Below the pieces are notes generated by a model that worked only from the letters and a program-made list of their open reading frames with translations, was not told where the DNA came from and did no database searches. This document shows positions 7,316 through 16,072 of a DNA stretch of 40,658 nucleotides, piece by piece. Within the stretch, counting starts at the first letter, position 1. Every line of letters begins with the position of its first letter. Position numbers and translations under genes: made by a program. The DNA comes from a virus: positions 1 to 40,658 of the IMG/VR virus record IMGVR_UViG_3300032160_000019. One strand, written 5' to 3'.

Positions 7316-9033
7316 GCGACGATCGCGAGTCATCCTCCGTCGGCTACCGGCTGCGGATGCGGCCGACTGACCTCTCGACCTATCCTGACCGCATCAAGAT
7401 GATGTGGTTCGAGTGGGTCGTCAAGTACGGCATCGAGGCCAAGCTGCGTGATTTACGGAAGGGGAAGGACAAGGACGGGGCCATTCACCCACTCGCGCCG
7501 CGCACGATCAAATACCGGCGCAGCCAGGTCGGGCCCGTGCACAAGACCGCCCCGCGGGGCATTCCCGCGCTCGACGTTTCGCGCGTCATGTCGCTCCTGA
7601 CCGGGCGGGCCCACAGCAACTCGGCGGAGTTCTACTGGAAGTACGATCCAGTGACGGCGGAGTCGTTCGCCGTGATCCTCCATTTCTGGGCCGACGACCA
7701 GGGCCACGATGTATTCGGTCTCTCCCCCGAGGGAACGGCCTGGGTGACCGCCCAGGCAACGAAGGACTGGAACGCGTGGAAAACCGCGGGCGGCGCTAAC
7801 CGTGCCACAGCCGAGGTCCCAGGGGCCAAGGTCAGCCGGAAACCGGAGTTCCTGAACCCGATCCGCAAGCTCAACATCACCGGCGTCAAGAATCTGAAGG
7901 ACTTCGACGTCGCCGGCGACGAGGAACAGGTCAAGCGGGCGATCCTCGAGGGGACGTCCCCGGGTTTCCGCCGGCTCAACACCTCGTTCGAGCAGTGGAA
8001 GCCGGGCACGGGGCTCGGGCCAGCACCGAAGGGCCCGCGGCAACCGAAGCCGCCGCCGGCTCCGCAACCGAAGCCGCCGCCGGCTCCGCAACCGGCTCCG
8101 CAACCGAAGCCCGCCGTCCAGAGCTGGCAGCCCGGAGACGCACCCATCGATACGACCCTGTCCATCAGCGAGCGGATCAAGCAGGCCGTGCACCTGGATG
8201 AGCGGGTCAAGGCCATTGCCGCGATGCAGGATGTCAGGATCGAAATTCAGCAGCGTTACAAGGTGGCGAGAGACGAGTTCAAGCGATTCCAGGCTGACTT
8301 CAACGAGAAACTGGCGGGCGCGACCACGAAGGCCGAGAAACAGAAGATCAACCATGAACTGACTCGGCTCCGGGCGAAGGAATACGAAATCGGCCGCGAG
8401 ATGGACAAGCACACCGAGGATGTCCGCAACTCGATCCGCAAGCACCTGGACCTGCCGGCGGGGACGGCGGAGATCTCTTGGGACCACGTGCTCGAACCCC
8501 AGCTTATCCCAGGGTCACTGTCGGCGATCGAATCGGCCCGGAACTGGATACAGAGGAAGATCGCCGGCGGCGTTCAGCCTCTTCCCCTCTACTGGAAGCA
8601 GATACCGACGGCGGAAGTGCAACGGGCCTATGCTTCCGCCATGAGCCACTCGATCAACCTATCCGACCATGGCGGACCGAGCACGGTGGTTCACGAATGG
8701 GGCCATCATATCGAGTTCCAGGTGAAGGGAGCCTATCGGCCGATCAAGGAGTTCCTCGATCATCGAGTAGGCAGCGAAGTTCCCGTTCTGCTCAATAGCG
8801 TCATTCCCGGGAACAAGTACGATTCGACCGAAACAGGCAGAGCCGATAAGTTCCTCCCTCTCTTCGGCGAATCAGGTTATTATGTAGGCAAGCGTCATGG
8901 CAATGGTGACACCGAAGTCATGGCAATGGGCTTGCAGAAGCTCTACGATAATCCGCTCGACTTCGCCGCGAAGGACCCGGAATATTTGAAGCTCGTCCTG
9001 GGCATTCTGGATGGGAGTCTGCGCAAGCCATGA
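7312..9033 (+). CDS. Tail morphogenesis-like domain fused to a C-terminal zincin metallopeptidase
   Basis: 573 residues. Residues 1-160 resemble phage virion-morphogenesis (Phage_tail_S / gpG-like) proteins: GAIHPLAPRTIKYRR, ALDVSRVMSLLTGRAHS and a VFGLSPEGTAWV ending that corresponds to the family's typical 'flGLSpedra'. A Pro/Lys-rich linker follows (235-268, DNA repeat of CAACCGAAGCCGCCG), then a coiled coil (about 300-385). The C-terminal domain carries the zinc-protease motif VVHEWGHH: His461, Glu462, His465, with Glu535 in GDTEVMAMG a candidate third ligand. It could process virion proteins during assembly or degrade a host surface or intracellular target. It overlaps its neighbours by 4 bp at both ends. 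The fusion and its substrate are inferred. Confidence 0.7.
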   Translation: MSDDRESSSVGYRLRMRPTDLSTYPDRIKMMWFEWVVKYGIEAKLRDLRKGKDKDGAIHPLAPRTIKYRRSQVGPVHKTAPRGIPALDVSRVMSLLTGRAHSNSAEFYWKYDPVTAESFAVILHFWADDQGHDVFGLSPEGTAWVTAQATKDWNAWKTAGGANRATAEVPGAKVSRKPEFLNPIRKLNITGVKNLKDFDVAGDEEQVKRAILEGTSPGFRRLNTSFEQWKPGTGLGPAPKGPRQPKPPPAPQPKPPPAPQPAPQPKPAVQSWQPGDAPIDTTLSISERIKQAVHLDERVKAIAAMQDVRIEIQQRYKVARDEFKRFQADFNEKLAGATTKAEKQKINHELTRLRAKEYEIGREMDKHTEDVRNSIRKHLDLPAGTAEISWDHVLEPQLIPGSLSAIESARNWIQRKIAGGVQPLPLYWKQIPTAEVQRAYASAMSHSINLSDHGGPSTVVHEWGHHIEFQVKGAYRPIKEFLDHRVGSEVPVLLNSVIPGNKYDSTETGRADKFLPLFGESGYYVGKRHGNGDTEVMAMGLQKLYDNPLDFAAKDPEYLKLVLGILDGSLRKP

Positions 9034-9278
9034 TCCGCGGCACCGTGACTTTTCGATTCGGCGATCCTTACGTCGCGATCCTGCGCGATGAAGGCTGGTC
9101 ATGCGCCGGCCTGGAACCGCTGGTTGGAATCCTGAACAGTCGCTGCGGGCTCGATCGGTATGGCCCCGCGGATGGCGATCCCTTGGCTTCGGCCGTCCGC
9201 GATGCCGCCGAGCTCCTGAGTGGCACCCCCGAAATTCTGACTCCGTCACCATCCGGCCCTTCCGAACGGGTCTACTGA
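9030..9278 (+). CDS. Small protein translationally coupled to the zincin gene
   Basis: 82 residues. It starts in an ATGA overlap with the zincin gene. It has a predicted beta N-terminus (GTVTFRFGDPYVAILRDEGW) and then a helical half (ASAVRDAAELLSGTPEIL). No cysteine ligands or membrane segment are seen. The coupling suggests stoichiometric expression with the metallopeptidase, so it could be an accessory or inhibitor of it. That is speculative. Confidence 0.65.
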   Translation: MIRGTVTFRFGDPYVAILRDEGWSCAGLEPLVGILNSRCGLDRYGPADGDPLASAVRDAAELLSGTPEILTPSPSGPSERVY

Positions 9279-9297
9279 TCACACCTCACGATTCCAA

Positions 9298-9918
9298 ATG
9301 ATGCGTTTCGACCTCGGTGACCTGGGCCGCTTCGCGCTGCGCGTCAAGCGGCTGACCCTGTTCGCCGGCGATCCCAACGACCCCGTGCTCCTGCGCGCCA
9401 TGGCCGACCTGCTCGAATCCTTGGAGCGAATCGTCGAGGCGGGCAACCGCAAGGGCCTGCTCGCTGGGACTGATGCGGCCGGACATCCCGCCCCGCCGCT
9501 CAAGTACCGGCCCAAGGGCGACGTTCGCAAGCTGACCGTTGCCCAGCGACTCGGCCAGCATCCGCGCACGGGCCGCGGCAAATACTACGGGGGCACGGGG
9601 GCGGGCCTGACGTCAACTGACTACCGGCACCTCGACGGCCCGCGGGATGTGCCTCGCCGGCAATTCAGCCGCGCCATCGCCAACGCGGCGACGACCCACG
9701 GTCGGGTCGCCGGCGAGCGACTGGTCTGGTTTGTCGAACTGGCGTGGAAAGACATCGTGAGTCGCAAGGGCTATCACTTCCTCCCTGATCTGTGCAAGGG
9801 AACTAAGACGATCCCAGCTTACGAAATCCGCGGCATCCGCCCGCCCGACGTGACGAAGATGCGGGAAGCCCTTCAGTCGTGGGGCAAGCTCTTGATCCGA
9901 GGTCACTTCGATGCCTGA
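9298..9918 (+). CDS. Virion morphogenesis-like protein, tail assembly
   Basis: 206 residues, with two consecutive ATG codons at 9298 and 9301. It contains DAAGHPAPPLKYRP, a pattern matching DGAIHPLAPRTIKYRR in the N-terminal domain of the zincin fusion gene. It also has a GLTSTDYRHLDGPRDVPR segment comparable to phage tail completion proteins. The two genes may thus be distant paralogues. It overlaps the start of the tape measure gene by 8 bp. It probably acts in tail assembly. Confidence 0.6.
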   Translation: MMRFDLGDLGRFALRVKRLTLFAGDPNDPVLLRAMADLLESLERIVEAGNRKGLLAGTDAAGHPAPPLKYRPKGDVRKLTVAQRLGQHPRTGRGKYYGGTGAGLTSTDYRHLDGPRDVPRRQFSRAIANAATTHGRVAGERLVWFVELAWKDIVSRKGYHFLPDLCKGTKTIPAYEIRGIRPPDVTKMREALQSWGKLLIRGHFDA

Positions 9919-11614
9919 TGGCGAGAGAATCAGAGGCTACCTCGACCTGGGCGACTCCGCGCCCGCGGCCAAGAAGCTGAATGAGGAGATTGAGCGGCTC
10001 ATCGCCGATCTCAAGAAGGTCACCGAGCAATTCAGCGCCGGCAAGATGGCACCGGCCGACTTTGCCGCGGCCAATACCAAACTGCGCGGTGAGATCAGCG
10101 GACTCAACGGCTCGCTCGAGCAGCTCAAACCAGAGGAAAAATCCTCGGGGATGGACAAGCTCACTCGCGGCTTGTTCGGGCTAGAACGCGCCACTTCATC
10201 GATCATCTCCGGCACCGGACTGGGCCGCGCCGCGGGCATCCTGGAAGGCGTGATCGGCATGGTCGGTGGGCCAGCTGGTCTCGGATTTGGAATCGGCCTG
10301 CTCGCGAACACGATCGACAACGTGGCGCCCAAGATCTACGCCGGTTTCCAAAAGATGTGGACCGGAATCGATCCCGAGAAAACCGCCGAGATCAAGAAGC
10401 AGCTCGAGGAAGTCGCCGCTGCTTACAGGACCTTCGTTGAGCAATTAGAAGCAAGGGCCAAACCTGGTTCAGAGGAAGAGCAGGGCTTCATCCAGAGCCG
10501 CCTGGCGCGCATGTTCAACATGAAAACCCTGAAGGGGGCGGGCGGGCTCGAGAATCAGCTTCTGTCCGCGGCTCTGCGGCACGAGGTCTCCGACATGAAG
10601 CGTCAGGAGATCGAGGATCTAGGCAAGCTCCAAACGGAACAATCCCGGCTCGAGGAGGGAATCAAGAGCCAGACCGCCATGGGCATCCGGGGCCGTCCCG
10701 ATCTCATGCGAGCCGACCTGGCGAAAGTCAACGATCAGATCCAGGCGATCGAGCAAACCGCCGCATCGAGGACCCGGGACAAGCTGCTCAAGAACGCGAG
10801 CAACCCCAATACCCCCGAGGGGCAGGAAGCACTCAAGCAGCTCAAGTCTCTGGCCATGAAGCATCCCGAGTGGGGCGGTGACCTCGTCGGGCATATCGAT
10901 CAGATCCTTAACGCCGGGGCGGAAGAGAAGTTCTTCAACAACATCCCTACCCAATCAGCGGGTCTGAGCGACGAAGAGAAACAACTCGCGATGGAGATTG
11001 ACCAGGCCGAGCTGGATCGGGGGCCGGCACGGCGGTCGCGTCGCGAACAACTGGAGAAACGGATTGCCGAGGCGCAGGGATTCAAGGAGGAGGAGGAACC
11101 GCGGTATCGGTCCAGGCACCGTCAGGTCACTGGCCCGCTGCCTCGATCGACGTTCGGCACTCAGTTCACGACCCAGGCCTCGGCCGATGCGGCAAATCTC
11201 GGCGCCGAGATCGATCAGCAGACTATCCCAGGCTTCAAGGGCCAGGATATCCGGGACCGGACGCGCCACGACCAGGAACGCCGCAAGCGGCTTCAGGACA
11301 CGTTCAACAACCGGATGGAAAATCCCAACGTCCGCCGCGGCATGATCGCCAACTCAAAAGACCCGGCGATCACCGCGGAACGCAAATATCAACAAGCAGT
11401 TCAAGACTTGAACGATCTCAAGTCCATGCAAGCCCGGGCGCTGGGAACCCAACAACAGGGACTCGTGACTAACGAAAAAACCCAGCGTACCGTCTCGATG
11501 ATCCAGGCGCAGATTCAGCATGTAACCAATCGCTTGGCGGTACTTGACCGCGAGGCCAACAAGCAGCTCCAGCAGCAGCAGCGGACGATGCAGAACAACG
11601 GAGTTGACCGCTAA
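9911..11614 (+). CDS. Tape measure protein
   Basis: 567 residues, Gln/Lys/Glu-rich and almost wholly helical, with long coiled coils. One hydrophobic stretch at about residues 99-134 (GRAAGILEGVIGMVGGPAGL and GFGIGLLANTI) is typical of tape measure proteins, which set tail length and form part of the DNA channel. It lies between a tail-completion gene and the large hub gene, as expected for a siphovirus. By the usual rule of about 0.15 nm per residue the tail would be near 85 nm. No lytic transglycosylase or peptidase domain is visible in it. Confidence 0.75.
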   Translation: MPDGERIRGYLDLGDSAPAAKKLNEEIERLIADLKKVTEQFSAGKMAPADFAAANTKLRGEISGLNGSLEQLKPEEKSSGMDKLTRGLFGLERATSSIISGTGLGRAAGILEGVIGMVGGPAGLGFGIGLLANTIDNVAPKIYAGFQKMWTGIDPEKTAEIKKQLEEVAAAYRTFVEQLEARAKPGSEEEQGFIQSRLARMFNMKTLKGAGGLENQLLSAALRHEVSDMKRQEIEDLGKLQTEQSRLEEGIKSQTAMGIRGRPDLMRADLAKVNDQIQAIEQTAASRTRDKLLKNASNPNTPEGQEALKQLKSLAMKHPEWGGDLVGHIDQILNAGAEEKFFNNIPTQSAGLSDEEKQLAMEIDQAELDRGPARRSRREQLEKRIAEAQGFKEEEEPRYRSRHRQVTGPLPRSTFGTQFTTQASADAANLGAEIDQQTIPGFKGQDIRDRTRHDQERRKRLQDTFNNRMENPNVRRGMIANSKDPAITAERKYQQAVQDLNDLKSMQARALGTQQQGLVTNEKTQRTVSMIQAQIQHVTNRLAVLDREANKQLQQQQRTMQNNGVDR

Positions 11615-11620
11615 TTCACC

Positions 11621-14191
11621 ATGGCGAACCAGGATTACCTCACGATCGCCGGCTCGCAGATCAACCTCGCGACCTACGACGCCGCTATTGACCGCTGCAC
11701 GCCGTTTGTGCGCGGGGGCATCCCCGAGCTGGGCTTCAGCCGCATCCTCGGCAAGCTGACCGCGCTGCCGGACTCCTGGAGCGGCCAGTCCGTGTCGTGG
11801 TCGAACGGGTCGAGCTATCCCGGAACGACCTACTTCTCGGGCGACGTCGTCGGCTACACCGACCGTTACGAGGCGGAGATCGGCTGGGTTCGCGAATATC
11901 GGGCGATGGGCCTGCGCAACCGGGCCGACTGGATCCCCGTCACGGACAGCAACACCCTGTCAGACACGGCGAGCTTCAACCTCCCGGTCAACGACCCGGC
12001 GTGCATCCTGGCCCGGACCGGCCGGACGATGGGGCAGTGCGTGCTCGATCTTCTAAGCATGAGCCAGAACGTGGCGGCTCTGACCGCTTACGGCATCGGC
12101 GGCTTCTCATCGGCCGGCTCCGGCGGCGAGGTCGCCGTCGTGCTGGGCACGAATTCCGGCGGCTCCTGCCCGGTGAGCACGACGGGGTGGACGATCGTCG
12201 CGCCGGGGAGTGGTTACACCGTCGCGCCAACGCTGGTCGCTGTGGGCGGCGGGGGCACTGGCTGCACGCTGACGGCGGCGGTCGCGAGCGGCCAGATCAC
12301 GTCCATCACGGTCACGGCGGGGGGCAGCGGCTACCTGTATCCGCCGACGATCATCGTCTCGACCCTTCCGGCGGCGACGGTCACCGACCTGGCGGCGCTC
12401 TCCGTGATTCCTCCCTTCCGCGTGGACTTCCCCGGCGAGCGAATTCTCCAGTCGATCGAGAGCACGATTCAAACCTGTCACCCCAATCACTGGCTCTTTG
12501 TGGTCGGCGACACGATCGGCAGTGACGTCGTCGGCACCATCCGGGTCCTCGACCAGCGGTCATTTACATCGAACACGGTGACGCTGGGGGAGAATCCTTC
12601 GACGCCGGAGACGGACGGCACCTATGGCAACCGATGGCTTATGCCCAGCCTGCATCGGGACACGTCCGATTGCTATTCCCAGCTCATCGTCCGGGGCGGC
12701 TTATACACGACCAGCACGACTCTGGCTGTGAAGCAATGGCCGGGCAGCACGTTCACGAGCACGTGGGCACCCAGCGGCTCGGGAGCGATCCCCAACGGGG
12801 GTCTGCTCCCCGACTTCGCCGGCTGGGGCGGCTACACAACGAACGCCGCGGCCGAGGCGGCGTGGTCGCCACAGGATTACACCCAGCTCTCGCTCCAGAC
12901 GGGGCAGGATCAGGGAAGTTGCACATGCTCGAGCACGACGTCGGTCGTCATCACCTCGCAGAACACGGCCCTCACGCTGACGGCCGACCAGCTCGACCAG
13001 ACCGATACCGGGCAGCACGCCCAGATCACGGTATGGGCCGACATCGTCAGTGGCGTCCAGCAGATGTACACGGCCCGGGTGATCGCCAACACCGCGATGA
13101 CGGCGGGCGGAACGAGCACGCTGACACTCGACCGCGCGTTGCCCTCGACCAGTTACAACGCCTACCGAATGTACGCGCTGTCGTTCGCCGGAAACGTCGT
13201 CTGGCGGCGGTACAAGGTCATGAACTCGGCCGTCGCGGCCCAGATGCAGCAGCTTTTTCCGTATCCCTTCGCATTTGTTAATGCGAACAATACCTCTGCT
13301 GTGATGACGCAATCGCCGATGTGCACGGTCCTGTGGTCCGCGAGCGGATCGCCCCCCTACAACCAATCGACTATTGGCGTGACGATCGATCCAGTCGCCG
13401 GCACCATCACGACCGCCTCGCCGACGAGCCTGGTCTACGGCGGCGGAGTAGTGACGCCCCCGACCGACGTCCAGGTCTTCGTGCCGATCGCCCTTGGCGC
13501 CCTTGAGGTGCAGTATCCGACCTCGGGCTACGCGGGCACCCTCTACACGGTGGAAGGCATCTCGCGGACCAAGACGATCACCGTGCGATCCTGGACTGAT
13601 GAATCGCTGACCACGAACATGGCGGCTTATGCCTACGAGCTTTTCACCGCGGCCTGCAACGTCGTGGTCGAGGGCACGATCGGCTACCTGGGCTTGCCCA
13701 CGACATACCTGGCCCCGGGCCAAGCGGTCAGCATCACGGGCAGTTCCTACACGACCGGCTATGAAAGCGTGGCGCTGCCGGTCGCCTCGCTCGACATCCA
13801 GTTCAACCCGGGGCCCGCGGGCACGTCCTACGTCACCACGTTGCATCTGTCGAACCGACAGGCGCGGTTCTCGGCCGACGTCTTTATCCGCCCTGGAGTA
13901 ACCGGTCAGCAGTTCGGCGGCATTGCTTGGGCCGCGGACGCCTTCTCGGGGCTCCAGGACTATCTCCAGACCGCCCTCGGCGGCGGGTTCGCGGGCGAGA
14001 TCAGCGGTCAGATCGGCGAGCTGGGCGGACAAACTACTGGCGCCATGAGCGAGTTCGGGGCAGAGGGATCGAGCCAGGAATCGGATGTCGAGCCGGTTCC
14101 TCTGCAACCCGACCTCCAGGCTCAACCGGCGGCGCCGCAGCCGGAAGTTGTGAGAATGCCGACGCATCCGGAAGCGGGGTTAGGCCATTGA
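11621..14191 (+). CDS. Baseplate hub / tail tip protein
   Basis: 856 residues, the largest protein in the genome, directly downstream of the tape measure gene. It is beta-rich. Residues about 190-250 carry a repeated Gly-rich module (VAPGSGYTVAPTLVAVGGGG, then TVTAGGSGYLYPPTIIV), which recurs in phage tail and surface proteins. A fold-like section at 270-340 (PPFRVDFPGERILQSIES) and TKTITVRSWTDESL resembles tail hub domains. The C-terminus is a Gly-rich helix and a Pro/Gln tail (LQPDLQAQPAAPQPE). It probably forms the tail tip or the hub to which fibres attach. Confidence 0.65.
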   Translation: MANQDYLTIAGSQINLATYDAAIDRCTPFVRGGIPELGFSRILGKLTALPDSWSGQSVSWSNGSSYPGTTYFSGDVVGYTDRYEAEIGWVREYRAMGLRNRADWIPVTDSNTLSDTASFNLPVNDPACILARTGRTMGQCVLDLLSMSQNVAALTAYGIGGFSSAGSGGEVAVVLGTNSGGSCPVSTTGWTIVAPGSGYTVAPTLVAVGGGGTGCTLTAAVASGQITSITVTAGGSGYLYPPTIIVSTLPAATVTDLAALSVIPPFRVDFPGERILQSIESTIQTCHPNHWLFVVGDTIGSDVVGTIRVLDQRSFTSNTVTLGENPSTPETDGTYGNRWLMPSLHRDTSDCYSQLIVRGGLYTTSTTLAVKQWPGSTFTSTWAPSGSGAIPNGGLLPDFAGWGGYTTNAAAEAAWSPQDYTQLSLQTGQDQGSCTCSSTTSVVITSQNTALTLTADQLDQTDTGQHAQITVWADIVSGVQQMYTARVIANTAMTAGGTSTLTLDRALPSTSYNAYRMYALSFAGNVVWRRYKVMNSAVAAQMQQLFPYPFAFVNANNTSAVMTQSPMCTVLWSASGSPPYNQSTIGVTIDPVAGTITTASPTSLVYGGGVVTPPTDVQVFVPIALGALEVQYPTSGYAGTLYTVEGISRTKTITVRSWTDESLTTNMAAYAYELFTAACNVVVEGTIGYLGLPTTYLAPGQAVSITGSSYTTGYESVALPVASLDIQFNPGPAGTSYVTTLHLSNRQARFSADVFIRPGVTGQQFGGIAWAADAFSGLQDYLQTALGGGFAGEISGQIGELGGQTTGAMSEFGAEGSSQESDVEPVPLQPDLQAQPAAPQPEVVRMPTHPEAGLGH

Positions 14192-14580
14192 ACGGTCTCG
14201 TCAATCGTCTCGGTCAGCTCGAAGCCCGCTTCGAGCGGCTCATCCTCCAGTTCCAGGCCCTCTGGAGCCAGGTCCAGGCCCTGGCGACAAAGATCGCGGG
14301 CCTGCAGCAGCAGGCCGGGTCCGGCCAGGGCGGTGGCGGCGGCGTTTGCTTTTCCATGGCCGGCGTGGTGATCGCGGCGGCAACCGGAAGCTTTCCCACG
14401 CTTACTCCAGGTAGTGTCACGGGGCAGACCGTTTACTCACTGATCGGAGGCACTCCGACTGCCGTCTCCACCAACGCGACGGTCTACAACCAGATGCAGG
14501 CCGCCACGGTCGTGACGAAAACCATCATGCTTGGCATGAATCCGGATGGAACCTATAGCGCGATCGCGCAGAGTTGCTGA
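14188..14580 (+). CDS. Tail-tip associated protein with N-terminal coiled coil (TTG start)
   Basis: 130 residues. The best start is TTG 14188 in a TTGA overlap with the hub gene. Residues 1-45 form a heptad coiled coil (LVNRLGQLEARFERLILQFQ), then a short Gly linker, then a beta-rich part (VYSLIGGTPTAVSTNATVYN). This is the usual make-up of small trimeric fibre or tail-tip proteins. Translation is probably coupled to the hub. Confidence 0.6.
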   Translation: MNGLVNRLGQLEARFERLILQFQALWSQVQALATKIAGLQQQAGSGQGGGGGVCFSMAGVVIAAATGSFPTLTPGSVTGQTVYSLIGGTPTAVSTNATVYNQMQAATVVTKTIMLGMNPDGTYSAIAQSC

Positions 14581-14583
14581 GTC

Positions 14584-15312
14584 ATGGCTTGTTTCAACGC
14601 CTGGGATATCGGTGCCTGTGGGTGCACGGTTCCAACATTCGTTGTGACCTGCAAGGGATGCAATTCATTCCTATTCACGTCTGGCAAGTCAATCCAAATC
14701 TGGACTAGTTCCGGGGGAACCCTACTTGCGACGTACACCACAAACGGTTCAGGGCAAGTCAGTATTCCTGCCGGAACCTACTGGATTATCCCAGCAAACG
14801 GGAGGTTCGCCGGCGGGACTTATACGATCAGCGCGGCAACGACAATCACCTTTTCGGCAGCAACCGGCTATGTATGCTGTTCAACGCTCTGGTGGCCATA
14901 TCCCACGACCCTGTACTGGACTGACGGCGACATCGGTCCCCAAGCAATTACAGTCGGGGCGAGTGGAGGCGTATTCACTTATAACCAACATAGTTCAGTC
15001 GGCGGATGCGACAGCAGCCATAGTTGCACTACAAATAGCATTGGTAACCCTTTTTTGAGCTTGGGGATTTCATGTAGCTACATATCAAGAGGTTGGCTAA
15101 CTACACATTTATGCGGTTCGGGAAATCTCTACGATATCAATGGCCCCGTAGGACTTTGCCGTGTTTGCGTTGATACTGCTGGGAGATCGAGTAACACTGG
15201 ATTCACGAGTACCACCGATCCTCCATTTGCGTTTAGCGGAGTGCTATCGACAACAACTGGGTCAGGCGGTCTTGCTGATCCGGTTGGTGGAACGGTTGTG
15301 ATCAGCGAATGA
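14584..15312 (+). CDS. Cysteine-rich tail protein with prealbumin-like domain
   Basis: 242 residues with about 16 cysteines, many in pairs (GACGCTV, CKGCNSF, YVCCSTLWW, CRVCVD). Residues 30-85 resemble a transthyretin/prealbumin-like beta domain (GKSIQIWTSSGGTLLATYTT, GSGQVSIPAGTYWII). The gene is richer in AT than its neighbours, like the LamG gene. Disulphides or metal sites in a distal tail protein would fit receptor binding outside the cell. It ends in an ATGA overlap with the next gene. Confidence 0.6.
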   Translation: MACFNAWDIGACGCTVPTFVVTCKGCNSFLFTSGKSIQIWTSSGGTLLATYTTNGSGQVSIPAGTYWIIPANGRFAGGTYTISAATTITFSAATGYVCCSTLWWPYPTTLYWTDGDIGPQAITVGASGGVFTYNQHSSVGGCDSSHSCTTNSIGNPFLSLGISCSYISRGWLTTHLCGSGNLYDINGPVGLCRVCVDTAGRSSNTGFTSTTDPPFAFSGVLSTTTGSGGLADPVGGTVVISE

Positions 15313-15599
15313 CTTCCGAGTTGCGAGCCACGCTTGAGTTGTGGCTGGTATCCGAAAATCCGATCGAGCGGCGGCATGCGATCAGGCGACTTGCTCAGGG
15401 TGATTTTTCTGCTCCCATCTCCGCCCCGGTTCCCCTGGCCGAGTCCCTCGCCCTGCTCCGCCTTGTGAACACCTGCCAGTACCGCTCCCGGGACGCTGCC
15501 TGCGGCTGCTCAGGCTATCGCTGTGCTCTGCGGACCACATCCCCGATCGTATCTCATCTCGACTGCCTCGACTGCATGCGCCGCTATGGACCAGTCTGA
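15309..15599 (+). CDS. Small cysteine-containing protein, possible metal-binding motif
   Basis: 96 residues with an N-terminal helical part (ELRATLELWLVSENPIERRH) and a C-terminal Cys cluster (CQYRSRDAACGCSGYRC and LDCLDCMRRYG). The spacing is compatible with a zinc or iron-sulphur site. It overlaps the previous gene by ATGA and the next by 14 bp. No function is recognised. Confidence 0.6.
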   Translation: MTSELRATLELWLVSENPIERRHAIRRLAQGDFSAPISAPVPLAESLALLRLVNTCQYRSRDAACGCSGYRCALRTTSPIVSHLDCLDCMRRYGPV

Positions 15600-15846
15600 C
15601 CCCATCACTGATGCCCAGGCCGATCCCGAGGCCGAGGTCGACCCCGAGGACGAGGCCGATATTGGGGACGAGGCGGCGCATATACTGGCGCTGAGCGAGA
15701 TCCTCCCTCTGAGCCAATACCGACTGAACCTGTCCGAGTGGGACAAACCTCCGTCCGACCGGGTGCAGTTCGCGATGGATCAGGCCCTCATTGCCGCCTG
15801 CGAGCGGGTCGCGCGAATCCTGCGAAACGACCTGGCAGAACCATGA
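15586..15846 (+). CDS. Small acidic protein at the end of the late operon
   Basis: 86 residues, Asp/Glu-rich at the N-terminus (DPEAEVDPEDEADIGDEAAH), then a helical half (RVQFAMDQALIAACERVARI). The ATG at 15586 lies inside the previous gene. The stop overlaps the ATG of the next small frame (ATGA). The acidic tail could interact with a basic partner. Function is unknown. Confidence 0.55.
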   Translation: MDQSDPITDAQADPEAEVDPEDEADIGDEAAHILALSEILPLSQYRLNLSEWDKPPSDRVQFAMDQALIAACERVARILRNDLAEP

Positions 15847-15986
15847 AAGTCTGGCGGACCGTGGGGGAATTTCGCCTCGAACAGTGGCGAGTGGCTTGGA
15901 ATAGTGGCGAGTGGCGAGTTGAGAGTGGCGAGCAAGGAGAATTCGATTCTCTCGCCACTCTCAACTCGCCACTCGCCACTATTTGA
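15843..15986 (+). CDS. Small late gene whose C-terminus is encoded by the heptamer element
   Basis: The ATG is coupled (ATGA) to the previous gene. About 14 unique residues (MKVWRTVGEFRLEQ) are followed by residues read from repeat copy 3 (WRVAWNSGEWRVESGEQ, then LATLNSPLATI), and the stop TGA lies just past the element. The natural explanation is an older gene whose 3' part was displaced by insertion of the element. It may be non-functional. Confidence 0.45.
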   Translation: MKVWRTVGEFRLEQWRVAWNSGEWRVESGEQGEFDSLATLNSPLATI

Positions 15987-16001
15987 GCCACTCGCCACTC
16001 T
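15880..16001. repeat. Heptamer inverted-repeat element, copy 3
   Basis: A partial unit, then TAGTGGCGAGTGGCGAGTTGAGAGTGGCGAG, a loop around AATTCGATTCT, inverted heptamers ending in ACTATT, and a further short ACTCGCC pair. It lies at the end of the rightward late operon and supplies coding sequence to the frame at 15843. The element and the hairpin at 16013 separate convergent operons. Confidence 0.9.
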
Positions 16002-16012
16002 CTGCGCGCACA

Positions 16013-16070
16013 AGGGGCCAGGTTGTGCGGTAAGTTGGATCGGCCGGCCTTACCGAACGTCCTGGCCCCT
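16013..16070. terminator. Two-stage hairpin between convergent operons
   Basis: The outer stem is AGGGGCCAGG (16013-16022) with CCTGGCCCCT (16061-16070), 10 bp and perfect. The inner stem is CGGTAAG with CTTACCG, 7 bp and perfect, around a GGCCGGCC palindrome. The structure sits between the end of the plus-strand late operon and the end of the minus-strand integration operon, so a bidirectional terminator is likely. It lacks a long T run, so it could also be a structured RNA or protein site. Confidence 0.55.
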
Positions 16071-16072
16071 GT

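Noticed and set aside
12701-14167. Long minus-strand open frame of 488 codons
   Set aside because: It lies wholly opposite the hub gene, is Arg/Gly-rich low-complexity sequence, and is a by-product of high GC in the coding strand.
14584-15312. Diversity-generating retroelement target
   Set aside because: Tail gene ends with variable-looking content, but no reverse transcriptase or template repeat exists in the genome.
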